Shown: in pieces, positions 13,801-25,125 of the stretch
Layout: every line of letters starts with the position of its first letter
How positions within the stretch are numbered: position 1 is the stretch's first letter
Source: Takifugu bimaculatus
Lineage: Eukaryota; Chordata; Actinopteri; Tetraodontiformes; Tetraodontidae
Direction: 5' to 3'
Assembly (NCBI GenBank): GCA_004026145.2
Contig: CP034995.1
Coordinates: forward strand, 10,064,887 to 10,128,886
DNA: 64,000 nt
Translations under genes and position numbers: made by a program
The notes under the pieces: model-generated
Database searches by the model: none
What the model was told of the DNA's origin: nothing
The model's input: the letters and a program-made list of their open reading frames with translations, nothing else

Positions 13801-16800
13801 AGAATCTGGTTTTGAACAAAGTCTCTCTTCATGGAGACAGTCACCGCAACCGTACACAACTTAAATGGGACACACTCTTAAAAGAAAATGACATTTTCAG
13901 CATGCAGAGGTGAAGCGCTGCAGCGACCCAACCAGCACCTGCAACTTTGTTTTCCATCAAGCCTACAGGTCCAAAGGGAAGCCAGAGGTTAAAAATAAAA
14001 AGCCCCAGAAATGTTATCATGCCATCTTCTTCAATGCTTCCAAACAATAGAGACACCAATGTCAGGTTTAGTCATTGCAAACCATGGCCACCATTCATGT
14101 CCCGCTGCTAGCGTTTCACCAAATATAGTTTTTTAGAACCACTCAGTCCAATAAAAGAAAGAAAAGTCGAGGAAATATAAGTATTTTTTTTCTTTCTCAC
14201 AGTTGCAGTGTCAGTGTTGTTGCAACCTTTACAGATGTGTTGAAAATGGCACATCCGTCTGCTGAGTGTTCCGACGGCCTCTTTCCTCGCATGTACTAAC
14301 ATGTCTTTTGCCTTCTCTCCTCTTCCTCTCTGACTGCATGCTTTGTCCTCCCTTTCTCTTCTTCATGTCTGTCTCTGTATGTTAGAGTATGCAGCTCTAT
14401 GGATATCAGGTTGCCCCCATGAACAGCGTATGTATCCAAATCCCTTAGTGCCTTTTCTGCTGTTGTTTCGAGTTAACTTAGAGAAACTAGTGAATCAATG
14501 AAGAGAGAACGAGCTTATGAGGCCTTTCTGACAGTTTTGTTTAATGATCTTTTAAAGATAATGATGCATTACAGGGAAGGCCAGAACATTGTACTGACAG
14601 AAGCTTTAAAGGACCGAAAGTAATGAGCTTGAGTTTGAGTTTGTTCATATAGTGAACCTTGTGATCTCTGCTTACTGAACACTTTGGTAAATATCCTCCC
14701 TGTCCACCCGTCTGGATGGAGGAGTGCATTTAATGCCCACTTTTGTTTCCTGACCCGGTCTTTGAAGAACCCTTCACCCCGACCCAGTCCACCTGATACT
14801 GCATTGTCAGGAAAATGTCCACAGTCGACCCCATGAAAGGATAGATGGAGAGAAAGAATGAGAGGCAGAGAGGAAGACAGGGTGTCCATCTGTCAGGTCT
14901 GCCCAGGGATTGATCGAGGGATGATTCCTGAGTGTGCCTTGAATGGACAGAGGGATGGCAGAGGGGTAGTAATAGATTTAGGGGTCAGGAGAGATGAACT
15001 CTTACAAAGAGAGACTGATATAATTTAGAATGACTGGAGGCACTCTAAAGCTCCTAACACAATCACACACTATCCATTTGAGGCTGTTTACAGATGTGTG
15101 TGTTAGGTTGTTCATGTCAGAGGCCTAATTGGTTTTTTATGCAAAGCAAGAGGTTTTTTGTTGTTTTCTTTACTGCAGGGAGTGTTGGCTAAAGAGAGAA
15201 ATCAGCTTCTATTGTCTCAGGGAATGCGAACCGGCCCCATTTACCCCCCTCAGAGAGAAGATTTTTTCATGAACATTAGTGATTATTTAAATTGGAGATG
15301 TATTACAGTATGTAACAACATTTCTGATATTTGTAGGAAACACACACACACACACACACCACACACTGGGAGTTCTTTCAAAGTTGTGATGGATAGCTGC
15401 ATTGTCATTGTGAAGTTAAGTCAGAGCAGTGTGGGCTCACGTTAAAATGCTGTGTTCTCCCTGGAGAGACACAAGGTGGGTGGTCAGGAGCGCAGCCCCG
15501 TGGCTGCCTGTTATAAAGCAGAGAACACCCCAGCAGAACCAACCTGACCCTAACCAACCTGTCACACTTGACAGCAGTGTGTTCAGCTGCAGGATTATCA
15601 GTCAGGTCAGGAAGAAAGAGAGAGATTAATCATAGTGAAGTCATACTGGAATGCAAATGAACCATTAAACCCATTACATGTTTTTTGGGTTTATTTTTTA
15701 CTCTTTTGGTTCTGACTCACCTTTGAATTCAATACAGGGTTCTCTACTGTCCATCTGTAATGCATCTTAGATCAACTCAGACAGTAAATTGTGTCTAGTA
15801 CCATGTATTTTATTTAGGATACCGTATTTAGTTGTTGCAGCTATTTAATAACAGTATTTCATCATGATCCAGTTAGCTTAGAGCCAGTGACCCAATATGA
15901 TAGCACACAGACTAGATGGTGCAGCTTCCCACTGGAGTTTGTACTATTTCTGCTGCATGTTACTGACCCCATACAAGAAGATGTGATAAACAAGAGATGT
16001 TCCTCTATTATGGCAATGGATGGAACGTTACTGCTGAACTGGAGGTGAACTGACCCTGGGCCTGCTTGACCACTCCTACAGGTGCTTAAAAAAGACAATC
16101 AGGAGTTTGTGGCGAGGAGTTACTGGGACGTTCTGAGGCGAAGCGCCAGTCAAGTCCTCTTTTCAGACCTGGCGGAGGTACACATGTCCATCCTTACATC
16201 TCTGTGTTGTCCTTTCGTCGTCCTCCTCAGTTGTGTGTAGTCAGTGTTCAATCTCCCACTTAGTGTTGACGCTCCACACATTAAGAATAACGTAGCGGTA
16301 TCAATCTAGACCAGAATAACTGTTTACATCTCCTAAGCAATGTCCCATAAAAGTAATTTCTTCTTCTGAAATGACAAGAACAAGCTAAATATATTGGTCA
16401 ATAATAGATTATTTTAAGATCACTTTGATTGCCTCATTTATTCTGAGTTGGTTTGATGCTGATATTCCTGCCTTTCCTTTTCCTCGGTGAAATATATTTA
16501 AAAGCTTCTGAAAGGTATTTCTAAGAATAGCTCAGCACCTACCAAACCTTTGAAGTGCCCGTGCCATTGTCTCCTTCACTTATTCCTGATGGACTCATCA
16601 GAGTTTATTTCACATACCTGCTTTTTTAAAACTGGCGTAGCTGCTTTGACACAGGATTTTTAATTGTAGCTGTAGATGAATGTATACTTATTTTGTCGTC
16701 CCACCTCACGCTCGGTGTCCTCATTGAGCTTTTCAGTGTATATCTGGGCCTTGTTATCTGTGTCGTGAGCTTTGATGTTGTGTCATTGTTGGTGCATAAC

Positions 16801-19800
16801 GCATATTGAATAGCATTCATTCAATGACAGCAAGACAATAACAAAAAAATCTGTTTGTTTTTTTACATGCTGCCATGAATTTCAAACAACAAAGCCTTTG
16901 CAACATCTGAGGAATGATTCAGACTAAATCAAGACTGTATTCTGATCTAAGATGGAGTCATAAATAACTTGTATTTCCAAGATTAGCAATCTGTGATGAG
17001 ATGCAGCTATAGATGGTTGGTCAGTCAGGATGCGAGGCTGCAAACAGATACAGTAACGTACCGAACTTAACATTGGTTACAATATGTTTGAGTCCCGGGG
17101 CGCCTTTAATATTATTAAAGTAGCTGAATTACAGCCAAGAACCTAGAGGTCATGAAACATGCAAAATAGGCAACTGCCTTATCATCGTCCGAATGAGGTT
17201 TTGTTTTCCACAAAGTGACTCTTTACTTTTATTCCAGTGTGCAACTGTTGCAAATAACCCGTCCAGGACGCCTAAAAGGACGCCCAGTGAAACCGCTGGT
17301 CACAGTTAATGACAGCTAACAGTGCTAGTTGACTAATGACAGGGTTGGCAATGTGGTGGCAGCGGAAACCCAAGTGGAGCTAATGACAGTGGAGCCTGAT
17401 GGGACTGACCTTGTATTTACACGGAGCGGCCTTTCATCTGCTGGGATGTCCGACAGACAAAGATTACAAGTGCGAAACGTGAAATATGTAAAAAGAAAGT
17501 GTGGCTTATAATAACTCACAGAAGGGGGAGCAGACAAACGCAGTTGCAAAAACAAAGGAATTTAGTCACATTTCTGTGAAGCTCAATGAAGACCCCGGGT
17601 AACAAAGACGACACATGTCAAAGAACAAAGTGGGTGTGAAGGGAAGATGTTGGTGAAGCACATTAAAGAAGCCGTTGTGTTTGGAGAAGATGTGTTTACT
17701 CAACAGATTAGCCACTATTATGTCCTCCTTGCCTTTGAGGAGAGAATGAGGGACTGACTGACAGGTTGAGAAGCAGGGAGGGAAGGAAGGGAAGCAGCAA
17801 ATCACCTGCGTGTTTGTCAAGCCAAGGAGGTACTGGAGAAAGGACATCAGGAATAAGGGAGTGGAAAGGAGCCATGGGTTGGTTAAAGGAAAGAAGATCA
17901 TAGAGAAGAAGCGCTGTAGATCTGGAGCTGTACATCCCAAATGGCTGTCTTCACTTCAACACCTGCCAGCAGTTATTCCGAGCTGTTTACAGCTGCTGTT
18001 CTAACTCATTTTTATACAGATATTTTTTTTTTTTTTAAAGGAGCTGATCTCACTGTCCATTCTTCCTGTCAGTCTATTTTAAACTTTATTGCAGTCTTTT
18101 AAGAGACAAAGCTTGTCTTTACATTGCAGATGGAGCTCAAATACCAAAGCCTTGCTGCTGCAGTTAACTGCCTCGGCCCATCACATTCCCTTCATCCCTT
18201 CAGTCTCGGCCCCCTGTTCACTCTCCTAAAGCTCTGGTAGAGGTTTGGCCTCTTTTAAAAAGCATGTAAAGGGAAAAAAAATCCATCTCCAGTCCAAGCT
18301 GGAGACATACATGCCTTCATCTTGTCCAGGTGAGACAGCAGCAAATGCTTCTCACTAGCAGACGTCATCACATCAGCCCCATGCTGGCCTCCCTCCACTG
18401 GATGACAAAAGGCCTGACAGCGAGGCATCACTCACAGATAGGAAGGGTGAGGAAGACTATTTAGTGTTTACACCAGTAATTACTGTTTCTGCCTCCAGCC
18501 TCATGATCAAAGTCTGTTGCAGCTCACACACAGATGGACATACAAACACATGCATGGACCAGGTGTGGCAACCATGACATCATCATGGGGTCGATGAGCC
18601 GCTGATCATACTAACGCCACATTCGTCCACGTATTGGCTGGTATTGTTCGAAATTCAAGTAAAGTCCTTTCTGTTATGTGTGAATCTCTTTTTGTTTCAT
18701 CTTGCAACTTACGTCACACCAACCAGCGCAGCGTCTCTGTCAGACATGTGAATCTGTGTGAACTTAAACATCTTTTTTAAACCTGTCATTTTTGTGATGC
18801 TTTTTTTTTTTTCCTTGTCAACGAATTTTAGGATTTTACTCTCGAGGTAGAACCACGAACGGCATCGTGGTGACGATCGCTGATGATAATGATGCTAATG
18901 ATGTTGATGGAAATGGCAGAAGTGCTCCTTCTCCTGGCCTAACGTTGGCTGAGTTTTTCATGGAACTGCCTGAAAACACTGTCACCTTTTTCTGAGAGTG
19001 AAAACAGACAAAAAAAAAGGGAAGAAATACGCACGTTAACACACATACAAGATTGATTAAATGTCACTTAGCTGTTGTTTTTAACGTGAATAACGAGAGA
19101 AGCATAGTTTTTGCCTAGAAGCAAAGATTTTGAAACTTTGAAAGACCTTTCAGTAGTAGTCCTTCGAGGGCAAAACAAGTAGCTCAAACTTGTGTGAAAA
19201 TGAGATTTTGGTCTACGTTCGTTGACAGAAAAAGGTGGTACTCGCATTCTATGCATTCTTTTGGCAGGATGTGTTTTGTTTCCGGGCTGCTGTTGATGAC
19301 GAGGTTCCGTCATTGTAGCACCGCTACAGAAATGCATGAGACACGGCGGCTTTAACGCGTCTGCGTATGGTCGGCGACTTAGTCTTGAACCGTATTCACT
19401 TCTGTCCGTCTCCTTTGTTCTCCACCCGCTGCTGGTCCTGCTCAACACATCGTCAGCCATATTCAAACCATCCCACCTGCAGCGCACTGAATATTTGCAT
19501 GACTTTGTTTTTCACTGTGTGCGTGTGTGTGTGCGTGTGTGTGTGTGTGTGTGTGCGTGTGCGTGTGTGTGTGAGAGAGTGTGTGTTGCAAGCTCAGCAC
19601 TTCTTGTATCTCGGTGTGTGTTTTATGTTGCTGCAGCATCACGGTCTTGGCAGCAGCAAAGAGACGGATTCTATTGTGGTCTGAATTAAAACACACTGGG
19701 GAAACAAACAAACAAACAAACAGATATTTCTCCACCTAACTATTTTCCTTGTTTCCTTTTTACATGCTGTTAAATGATAATCTTCTGTCTGCATTTGCAT

Positions 19801-22625
19801 GGTTGACCTGAAACCACCTTGCTGCCTGGACTGTTGTTGTTGTTAGTAACAGCCACCTTTTTTGTCTTGGATTATTCTTCTGGTTGTTGCTTTTCATGCC
19901 CATGTTCTGCTCACCTCCGGTCCAAAGCTGCTTCCTGCTGGCTCTTTTTGAATATCAACAATGTTACATCCAAATGCTTCTCATTTAACATTACTTGTGG
20001 CATGTTGGTTCATCACCAATTCACCCCTTTTTCCCCTCTGATGGTTCGCAGCGAGCTGATGACAGTATCACCATCGACACCACCCTCCTGGTCCACTTCT
20101 TTGGGAAAAAGGGAAAGGCTGAACTTACATTTGATGATTTCTACAGGTACAGGAACATATTACTGCAGCTCTACTTGGCTCTTTTCTTATTTACCTGGTT
20201 AGCTTTGTGTGAAGTTTCGTCTACACATGCGTATTTACCCTTAGAACAACCCTGGTAGTTCATAGCTTAGTTTTCCGCTGCAGATGTGGCCACTCAAAAC
20301 AGGAAGAACTTGTTCATGTTTACTCTTTGTCCCTGCATCTTTTTTTTAGATTTATGGATAACCTCCAGACAGAGGTGTTGGAAATTGAATTTCTAACCTA
20401 CTCCAAGGGGATGACCACCATCAGCGAAGAAGACTTTGCCAAAATTTTGTTGCGCTTCACCAATGTGGAAAACATCAGCGCCTACCTGGAGAACGTCCGC
20501 CACTGTATACCCGATGAGAAGGTAGCTGTGAAAACGTAATGTTACTTGATGCTTTATCATTAGTATTGTTGAATCTATTGTCCGATGCTGAGGAATTTCA
20601 TGCTATAATTAGGGGGGGAAAGGATTTCGGGGGTGAGAAGAGCCTCAAATGTAGTTGGAAAATTCCGCCAACGTTGCTCGGAGCTGGATTTTTCATCAAT
20701 AACGATAAAAATGGTCCAAACAACATCATGAGTTCCTTCATTAAGTCATTCAGATAGCTAGCACAGAAGTCCATTTACTACAGCAAAGAGCAACCACAGT
20801 GGAGAATGAAGAGAAGTGTGTGTGGAGGAGCTGCGTTGGTAGTTTGGACGCCTTTTAGAATCAGTTATGTTTTGCTTACATATTCATCATTAGTATTTAT
20901 GCCTCCACGAATGGTCATGGTGCTTTTCCCTTATTCAGCTCTGATTTTAGGGACACTTTATTACCTTACATGTGTGTTTTGTGACATTTCAGGGCATCAC
21001 CTTTGATGAGTTTAGATCCTTCTTCCAGTTTCTCAACAACCTTGAGGACTTTGCCATCGCCATGCAGATGTACAATTTTGCCTCTCGCTCCATTGGCCAA
21101 GGTGAGAGTCAAAGTCAGAGGAACCTAATGGTCGTATTTGAGGACTCCCAGCACTGGCTGCAAATTTAAATGACCGACAAGCATTTCCTGTTGCTGCTCA
21201 CAGATGAGTTTGCGAGAGCGGTGTACGTGGCCACGGGGCAGCAGCTGACGCGTCACCTTGTTCACACCATATTCAAAATCTTTGACGTTGATCACGATGA
21301 CCAGCTCTCCTACAAGGAGTTCATTGGAATAATGAAAGACCGCCTGCACAGGGGAGCCAGGGTAAGAAAAGATAATAGCTGGAAAAATATGGAGATTAAT
21401 CTATGATTCAAACAAACCCTATAGATGTGCTACACATTTCTTCAGAAGGTTTCAGTTTTTTACATTATGACTAATGTAAAGGTAAAATGCATAAGGTATA
21501 AATGAAGGATAGATACACACTCACCAGTGTTTATTAGGTCTACTCTGCTGGTAAAAGGTTGGAGCCGCATTTGCCTTCAGAAGTGCCTTAATCCTTCCTA
21601 GAAACCTTCAACAAGCTGTTGGAAACATTCCTCAGAGATTTTGGTCCATGTTGACCTGACGGCAGCTGCTGCAGATCTGTCGGCTGCACATCTATGATGC
21701 GAATCTCCCGTTGGATTGAGATCTGGTGACCATGGAGACCACTGGAGTACAGGGAACTCATTGTCATGTTCCAGAAACCAGTTTGAGGTGATCAGAGCTT
21801 GGTGACATGGTTCACGCCTTGGTTGGTTATTAGAGTTCCTGGTGCCTTTCTAACTCAACAAAGCTTTGGTTCCTCCACACAACTGACTGGATATTTCCTC
21901 TTTTTTAGACCATTCTCTGTAAACTTTAGAGATGGTTGTCCGTCACCACCTCAGACCAGCTACTCAGCAACCACGCTACTTCAATGTTACTTAAATCCCC
22001 TTTCTTCCCCATTCTGATGCTGGCTTTCAAGAAGTCCACATGCCTAAAAGCACTGAGTTGCTCCCATATGACTGGCCGATTAGCTATTTGTGTTAAGAAG
22101 CAACTGAACAGGTGGACCTTATAAAGTGGCCGGTGAGTGTATGTGATTAGTGGACTGAGCAAACGCTCATCGTCACTGCCATGGTCGGTTACTGCCCTCT
22201 AGTGGTAAAATGTTATACCAGCTTAACACTTTGACTCATATGTCATAAAAGTACTAACATTCTAAAGTGTATTTTCCATCAAAGAAGGCGTGCCTCTACT
22301 CTCTTTAGAATATATTTTATTTCTCTTTCTGTGACACACCCATCCTAATAGTTCTTATATTTCCTTCCCTACCATTAACTATCTCTCTAGGGATATAAAT
22401 CTATGGAGCGCATCACTTCCTTTAGATCATGCCTGAAGAAAGAGCTGGCAAGCAGGTAAGTGTCATAAAATATCTTAATTTGTTTATCATAATTTAAAGT
22501 CTCTGTTTGCGTTACTCATTACCTTTGAAAAAAATGCAGATTGAGTAATGTTGCAGTGGTTCCTTTTACTTCCAGAATGTATCCCAGTATAATTACACCC
22601 CTTTGGTCTGTGCTTTCACAGGTAA
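6723..22625 (+). CDS. micu3: mitochondrial calcium uptake protein 3 (EF-hand), 15 exons
   Basis: MICU3 is an EF-hand regulator of the mitochondrial calcium uniporter in the intermembrane space. Exons: 6723-6962, 9344-9491, 10495-10526, 11057-11135, 12497-12544, 12896-12978, 13373-13438, 14386-14427, 16082-16177, 20052-20146, 20350-20521, 20993-21101, 21204-21361, 22391-22455 and 22622-22625. The last splits the final Arg codon and adds TAA. All phases agree, giving 478 residues (human about 530). Residues about 33-53 are hydrophobic (AAGMFVAAGGVAALYLYNG), an N-terminal membrane/targeting segment. EF-hand 1 is DADGNQMVDKRE (exon 6); EF-hand 2 is DVDHDDQLSYKE (exon 13); both keep the canonical acidic positions 1, 3 and 12. 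Diagnostic stretches are LLVHFFGKKGKAEL, NLEDFAIAMQMYNFASRSIG and IGIMKDRLHRG. The 42-nt exon 8 (SMQLYGYQ) joins directly to exon 9 (VLKKDNQEF), as in the mammalian protein. Poly(A) signals lie at 22733 and 23254. Confidence 0.96.
6963..9343 (+). other. micu3 intron 1
   Basis: A 2.4-kb intron. Apart from the dispersed repeat at about 7990-8177 no gene or RNA is recognised. The short open frames near 8124-8797 lack protein-like features. Confidence 0.7.
7990..8177. repeat. dispersed repeat of a family common in fish genomes
   Basis: The stretch containing GGAAATTTCATCAAAATTCC, then TTTTTGAGTTATTTTGCTAA, then CATAACCTCC and a final GGAGGTAA matches, from memory, a fragment found many times in teleost genomes. 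I am not certain of its class. It lies in micu3 intron 1. Confidence 0.5.
9780..9833. repeat. CT-rich and (AC)n compound repeat
   Basis: An interrupted CT/CTTT tract followed by AC units inside micu3 intron 2. Confidence 0.85.
10224..10293. repeat. (GT)35 microsatellite upstream of micu3 exon 3
   Basis: About 35 GT units on the coding strand of micu3, 200 bp before the 32-nt exon 3. In RNA this is a long UG tract, the known binding preference of TDP-43 and CELF proteins. Confidence 0.97.
10357..10476. repeat. (CTCCT)n pentanucleotide array abutting the micu3 exon 3 acceptor
   Basis: About 23 CTCCT-type pentamers, slightly interrupted, ending 18 bp before exon 3. The array effectively forms a 120-nt polypyrimidine tract for that acceptor. 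Confidence 0.95.
10603..10902. repeat. trinucleotide array (ACT)n-(AAT)n-(AAC)n-(AAT)n
   Basis: About 300 bp of triplet repeat, mostly ACT with occasional GCT, then AAT, AAC and AAT blocks, starting 77 bp after the micu3 exon 3 donor. It gives long homopolymeric open frames on both strands, which are not genes. Confidence 0.97.
12197..12224. repeat. (AC)n microsatellite
   Basis: Fourteen AC units in micu3 intron 4. Confidence 0.9.
15339..15365. repeat. (AC)n microsatellite
   Basis: A short AC tract in micu3 intron 8. Confidence 0.85.
16178..20051 (+). other. micu3 intron 9
   Basis: A 3.9-kb intron, the longest in the gene. It contains a GT-rich microsatellite at 19516-19585. No coding exon is supported: the open frames at 17325-18004 and 19068-19735 are low-complexity or lack conserved motifs. 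Confidence 0.7.
19516..19585. repeat. (GT)n/(GTGC) microsatellite
   Basis: An interrupted GT tract with GTGC units in micu3 intron 9. Confidence 0.93.
21514..22141 (-). mobile_element. internally deleted Tc1-like (Tc1/mariner) element remnant
   Basis: Both ends carry the inverted terminal repeat of a very common fish Tc1-like family. The left end reads ACACTCACCAGTGTTTATTAGG. The right end, complemented, reads ACACTCACCGGCCACTTTAT. TA dinucleotides flank both ends, the normal Tc1 target-site duplication. Internal sequence is antisense to a degraded transposase gene; the 3' part (complement of about 21590-21790) and a 5' part near 22000-22100 survive but the middle is gone. At about 625 bp, against roughly 1.2 kb for a complete copy, it is a non-autonomous relic in micu3 intron 13. 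No intact transposase frame remains. Confidence 0.85.
22192..22205 (-). promoter_or_regulatory. CTCF-type motif, 14/14
   Basis: The complement reads CCACTAGAGGGCAG, a full match to the CTCF core CCASYAGRKGGCRS. It lies just beside the Tc1 relic in micu3 intron 13. Confidence 0.5.
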
Positions 22626-24154
22626 AGGGCTGACGCTGCACCTCTGTCTACACCTGTGTTAGTCCTGGAGCCAGGCAACACAGACAACAGCTCTGGAGGA
22701 AGGAGAAGCAGAACCAGCACAGAAGAAAGGGCAATAAATACAGTTGAAGAAAGACCTTCAGACATCTTAAGCAAAGTTATCTTGGATTTTTATATTGACC
22801 TGGATTAACAATGGTACACTTCTCCAGATGATATAAAGCTTACCCCACATTCAATCAGAACAGCTGTCTGGTGATGCAGTTCCCCATAGGCCAGTCATCT
22901 TCAGATGATGGCCATAATCTAGTGTGTTCTTTGGAATATATGACAATAACAGATTGATGTTTCTTCCATTGGGGGACATTTTCAATTCTTCAGTAAAGTT
23001 ATGTTAGTGGGCATGGTCCAAGAGTTTTACTGAAAACAAACTGGTTTGTATAATTGACTGCTTTTATTTATGTATGGCACCAAACTTTAAAATGTTGATA
23101 AAGGTAGGTTAAGGCCTCATACTTATCATGAAGCATATATTATAAAATTATTTTAATGTTTTCTTTGAATTTTGCTGATTTATTATATGTTAACATAACA
23201 AATGTAGAAATGCGTTATTTGCTTATTGTTCTCTTGGAGGCATTTATTGCATGAATAAACTATTTGAAGGAATTCCTTATTTAATGCAACTAAAGAGGGA
23301 GTTGCTTTGCGCATGCGCAACGCTCATTCTTTGCGAAGATAATTGGCTACTATTAGCAGCTATGACTGCGGCCACATTTATAACTTATTGGGCAGAGGTG
23401 CGGGAGTGCGTTTCTATTTTGTAGTTGCTACATTTATATAGAGCACCTTATCGTCTTGTCAAAATATATAGTTTTTAAAGGAGAGGCAAGAAGCTGGGTA
23501 AGTTTTTATTTAATGGTTTCATTAAATTTCATCAAAATAACCTTTTCGCTCTCGTACTTTCCCCTTAACAACTTAACTGCAGTTCGTGTTTCTAAGATTT
23601 AACTCAATTTATCTTATTCTTATTATTAATAGTTACTGTTGGTAGTGCACCTTCAGGATTTAATGCAGTCAGTATAGTAGAAATATTTGCGTTTGTTGCA
23701 CGTTTCTCCATACATTTATACATAAAACATAAGCCACAGAGGACTCACAATACGAGAAGAACCAATGCCCACCCTATCTAAGCGGAACTATAGTTGTAGT
23801 TATTTTTACCTGTAGGAACATGATACAAGAAGGACCATGCTGTATAAATTAATTTCAAAAGCGCTATTTTGCTGTAAAATAAATTGCACCTTCTGTATTA
23901 TTGTTTTCATTTTAAAAACATCGTTTCTCAAATAAGTAGTATTACTATTATCCATTAAGACAACTAGAATATGTACATATGCTGCTGACATCCGAGTTCG
24001 CAGTCTTTTGCAAAGCATTGTGGGTATTTTACGAGCCGGTCGTAACAACTTAAAGGACACCAGTAAAAATTAAAAAAAGAAAAAATACACTAGTAGTTTA
24101 TCCGTTGTGCTAGATGTGCACTATATAGCCGGTTGGTTTTGCGTGTCAATACTT
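22626..24154. other. micu3 3' UTR and intergenic region
   Basis: Contains the micu3 3' UTR, with poly(A) signals AATAAA at 22733 and 23254. A perfect NRF1-type palindrome TGCGCATGCGCA lies at 23308-23319, suggesting promoter activity nearby. No exon is recognised. Confidence 0.6.
23308..23319. promoter_or_regulatory. NRF1-type palindrome
   Basis: TGCGCATGCGCA is the full palindromic NRF1 site. It lies 0.7 kb past the micu3 stop, 0.9 kb before the U3 gene and 1.8 kb before vps37a, so the promoter it serves is unclear. Confidence 0.45.
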
Positions 24155-24173
24155 ATAACCATGAGTGAGAGTT
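24155..24173 (+). promoter_or_regulatory. probable proximal sequence element of the U3 gene
   Basis: AACCATGAGTGAGAG-type sequence, about 45-62 bp before the inferred U3 transcription start, is where vertebrate snRNA-type genes carry their PSE. The resemblance to the vertebrate PSE (ACC-N-TNA core) is partial. Confidence 0.4.
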
Positions 24174-24216
24174 GTTGTACTGACAACCAGTACCCGGTTC
24201 CGCGCATGTCGACGTT

Positions 24217-24431
24217 AAGACTATACTTTCAGGGATCATTTCTATAGTTTGTGACTTGAGAAATGAGTTTCTAAAGTGTTTGGTCTCGCTATCCACGATG
24301 AAGAGTTGTGATGTTCTCTTCTGAGCGTGAAGAGGGCAGAGATTAATGATTCGATTCATAGGATCTCTGTCTTTGATGAACGTTCTAATCTCCTCTGGGA
24401 GAGTGGAGGGAGAGAGCATGATCAGAGTGGT
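24217..24431 (+). ncRNA. snord3: U3 small nucleolar RNA
   Basis: U3 is the box C/D snoRNA of the small-subunit processome; it base-pairs with pre-18S rRNA in the nucleolus. The 5' end AAGACTATACTTTCAGGGAT and the box A region GATCATTTCTATAG (about 24234-24247) match vertebrate U3. Box C' follows as CCACGATGAAGAG (24293-24305), box B as TGAGCGTGAAG (24322-24332) and box C as TTGATGA (24373-24379). The 3' end is AGTGGT. The 215-nt length fits the human 217 nt. Box D reads CAGA (24423-24426) instead of CTGA, and the arms between boxes are shorter or changed in places. It could therefore be a variant gene or a young pseudogene. A PSE-like element sits upstream at the right distance, which favours a real gene over a retrocopy. 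Confidence 0.85.
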
Positions 24432-25125
24432 AGCTATATATGTATAATAACAACTGATGAGAGCTGCTAATTGGTGATCAGTTAACTCTGGTGGCTGATA
24501 AACGTTTCTTATGTGATTTTATAACGTAACAAACTCAGTTTGTCGTAGATACTTTAGATGTAAAGGAGTCTCTTGTTCTTTACAGTTATTAATAAACATC
24601 ACGAATATGTTCTCTTGTCTTGCTGCGATACGTTGTGTTAAAGGGAATAAACTACTGAATGACATTAATATACGATTTAAGTATTACCTATGAAATCTGT
24701 ATTGTGTTTTTTTTAAAGCGGAAGTGTCATGAAGCAACCGTCCTCTAAACAGGAAACTACGTAAGACGTAAAACTGCTGTTGACGTAATACGCCAATAAG
24801 TTGACCAAGCGCCTCGAACGCGAAGGCTGTAGCTAAAATTATCTGTCCCTTTACCACTGGTAATGACAGCATTTGTATTCTTTAAGGGCTGTATTATCTA
24901 TTTTCCGACATTTTAGGATATGTCAGCTGACTTCGTAACATAGGTATAAATCCACTTTTGTGAGGGCAACAAACCCGAGTCGTCAGACAACCAGCTAACG
25001 GGCGTTAGCAACACAGACCTCCACGCCGTGTGCGGTTTATTCTCACTTTCCCTTCCATTTTTGTTTTGGTTTCTGCTGGGCCTTTACGCACTTACATCGA
25101 TCAGCGTGTGCGTCTTCGAGAGAGG
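24432..25125. other. U3 downstream flank and vps37a promoter/5' UTR
   Basis: AT-rich to about 24700, then more GC-rich toward the vps37a start. No TATA box is obvious. The minus-strand open frame across 24684-24872 has no recognisable content. Confidence 0.5.

Noticed and set aside
15178..15350. Possible extra micu3 exon (VLAKERNQLLLSQG) after an AG
   Set aside because: Exon 8 already joins exon 9 in phase and as in the mammalian protein. This stretch has no convincing donor and matches nothing in MICU proteins.
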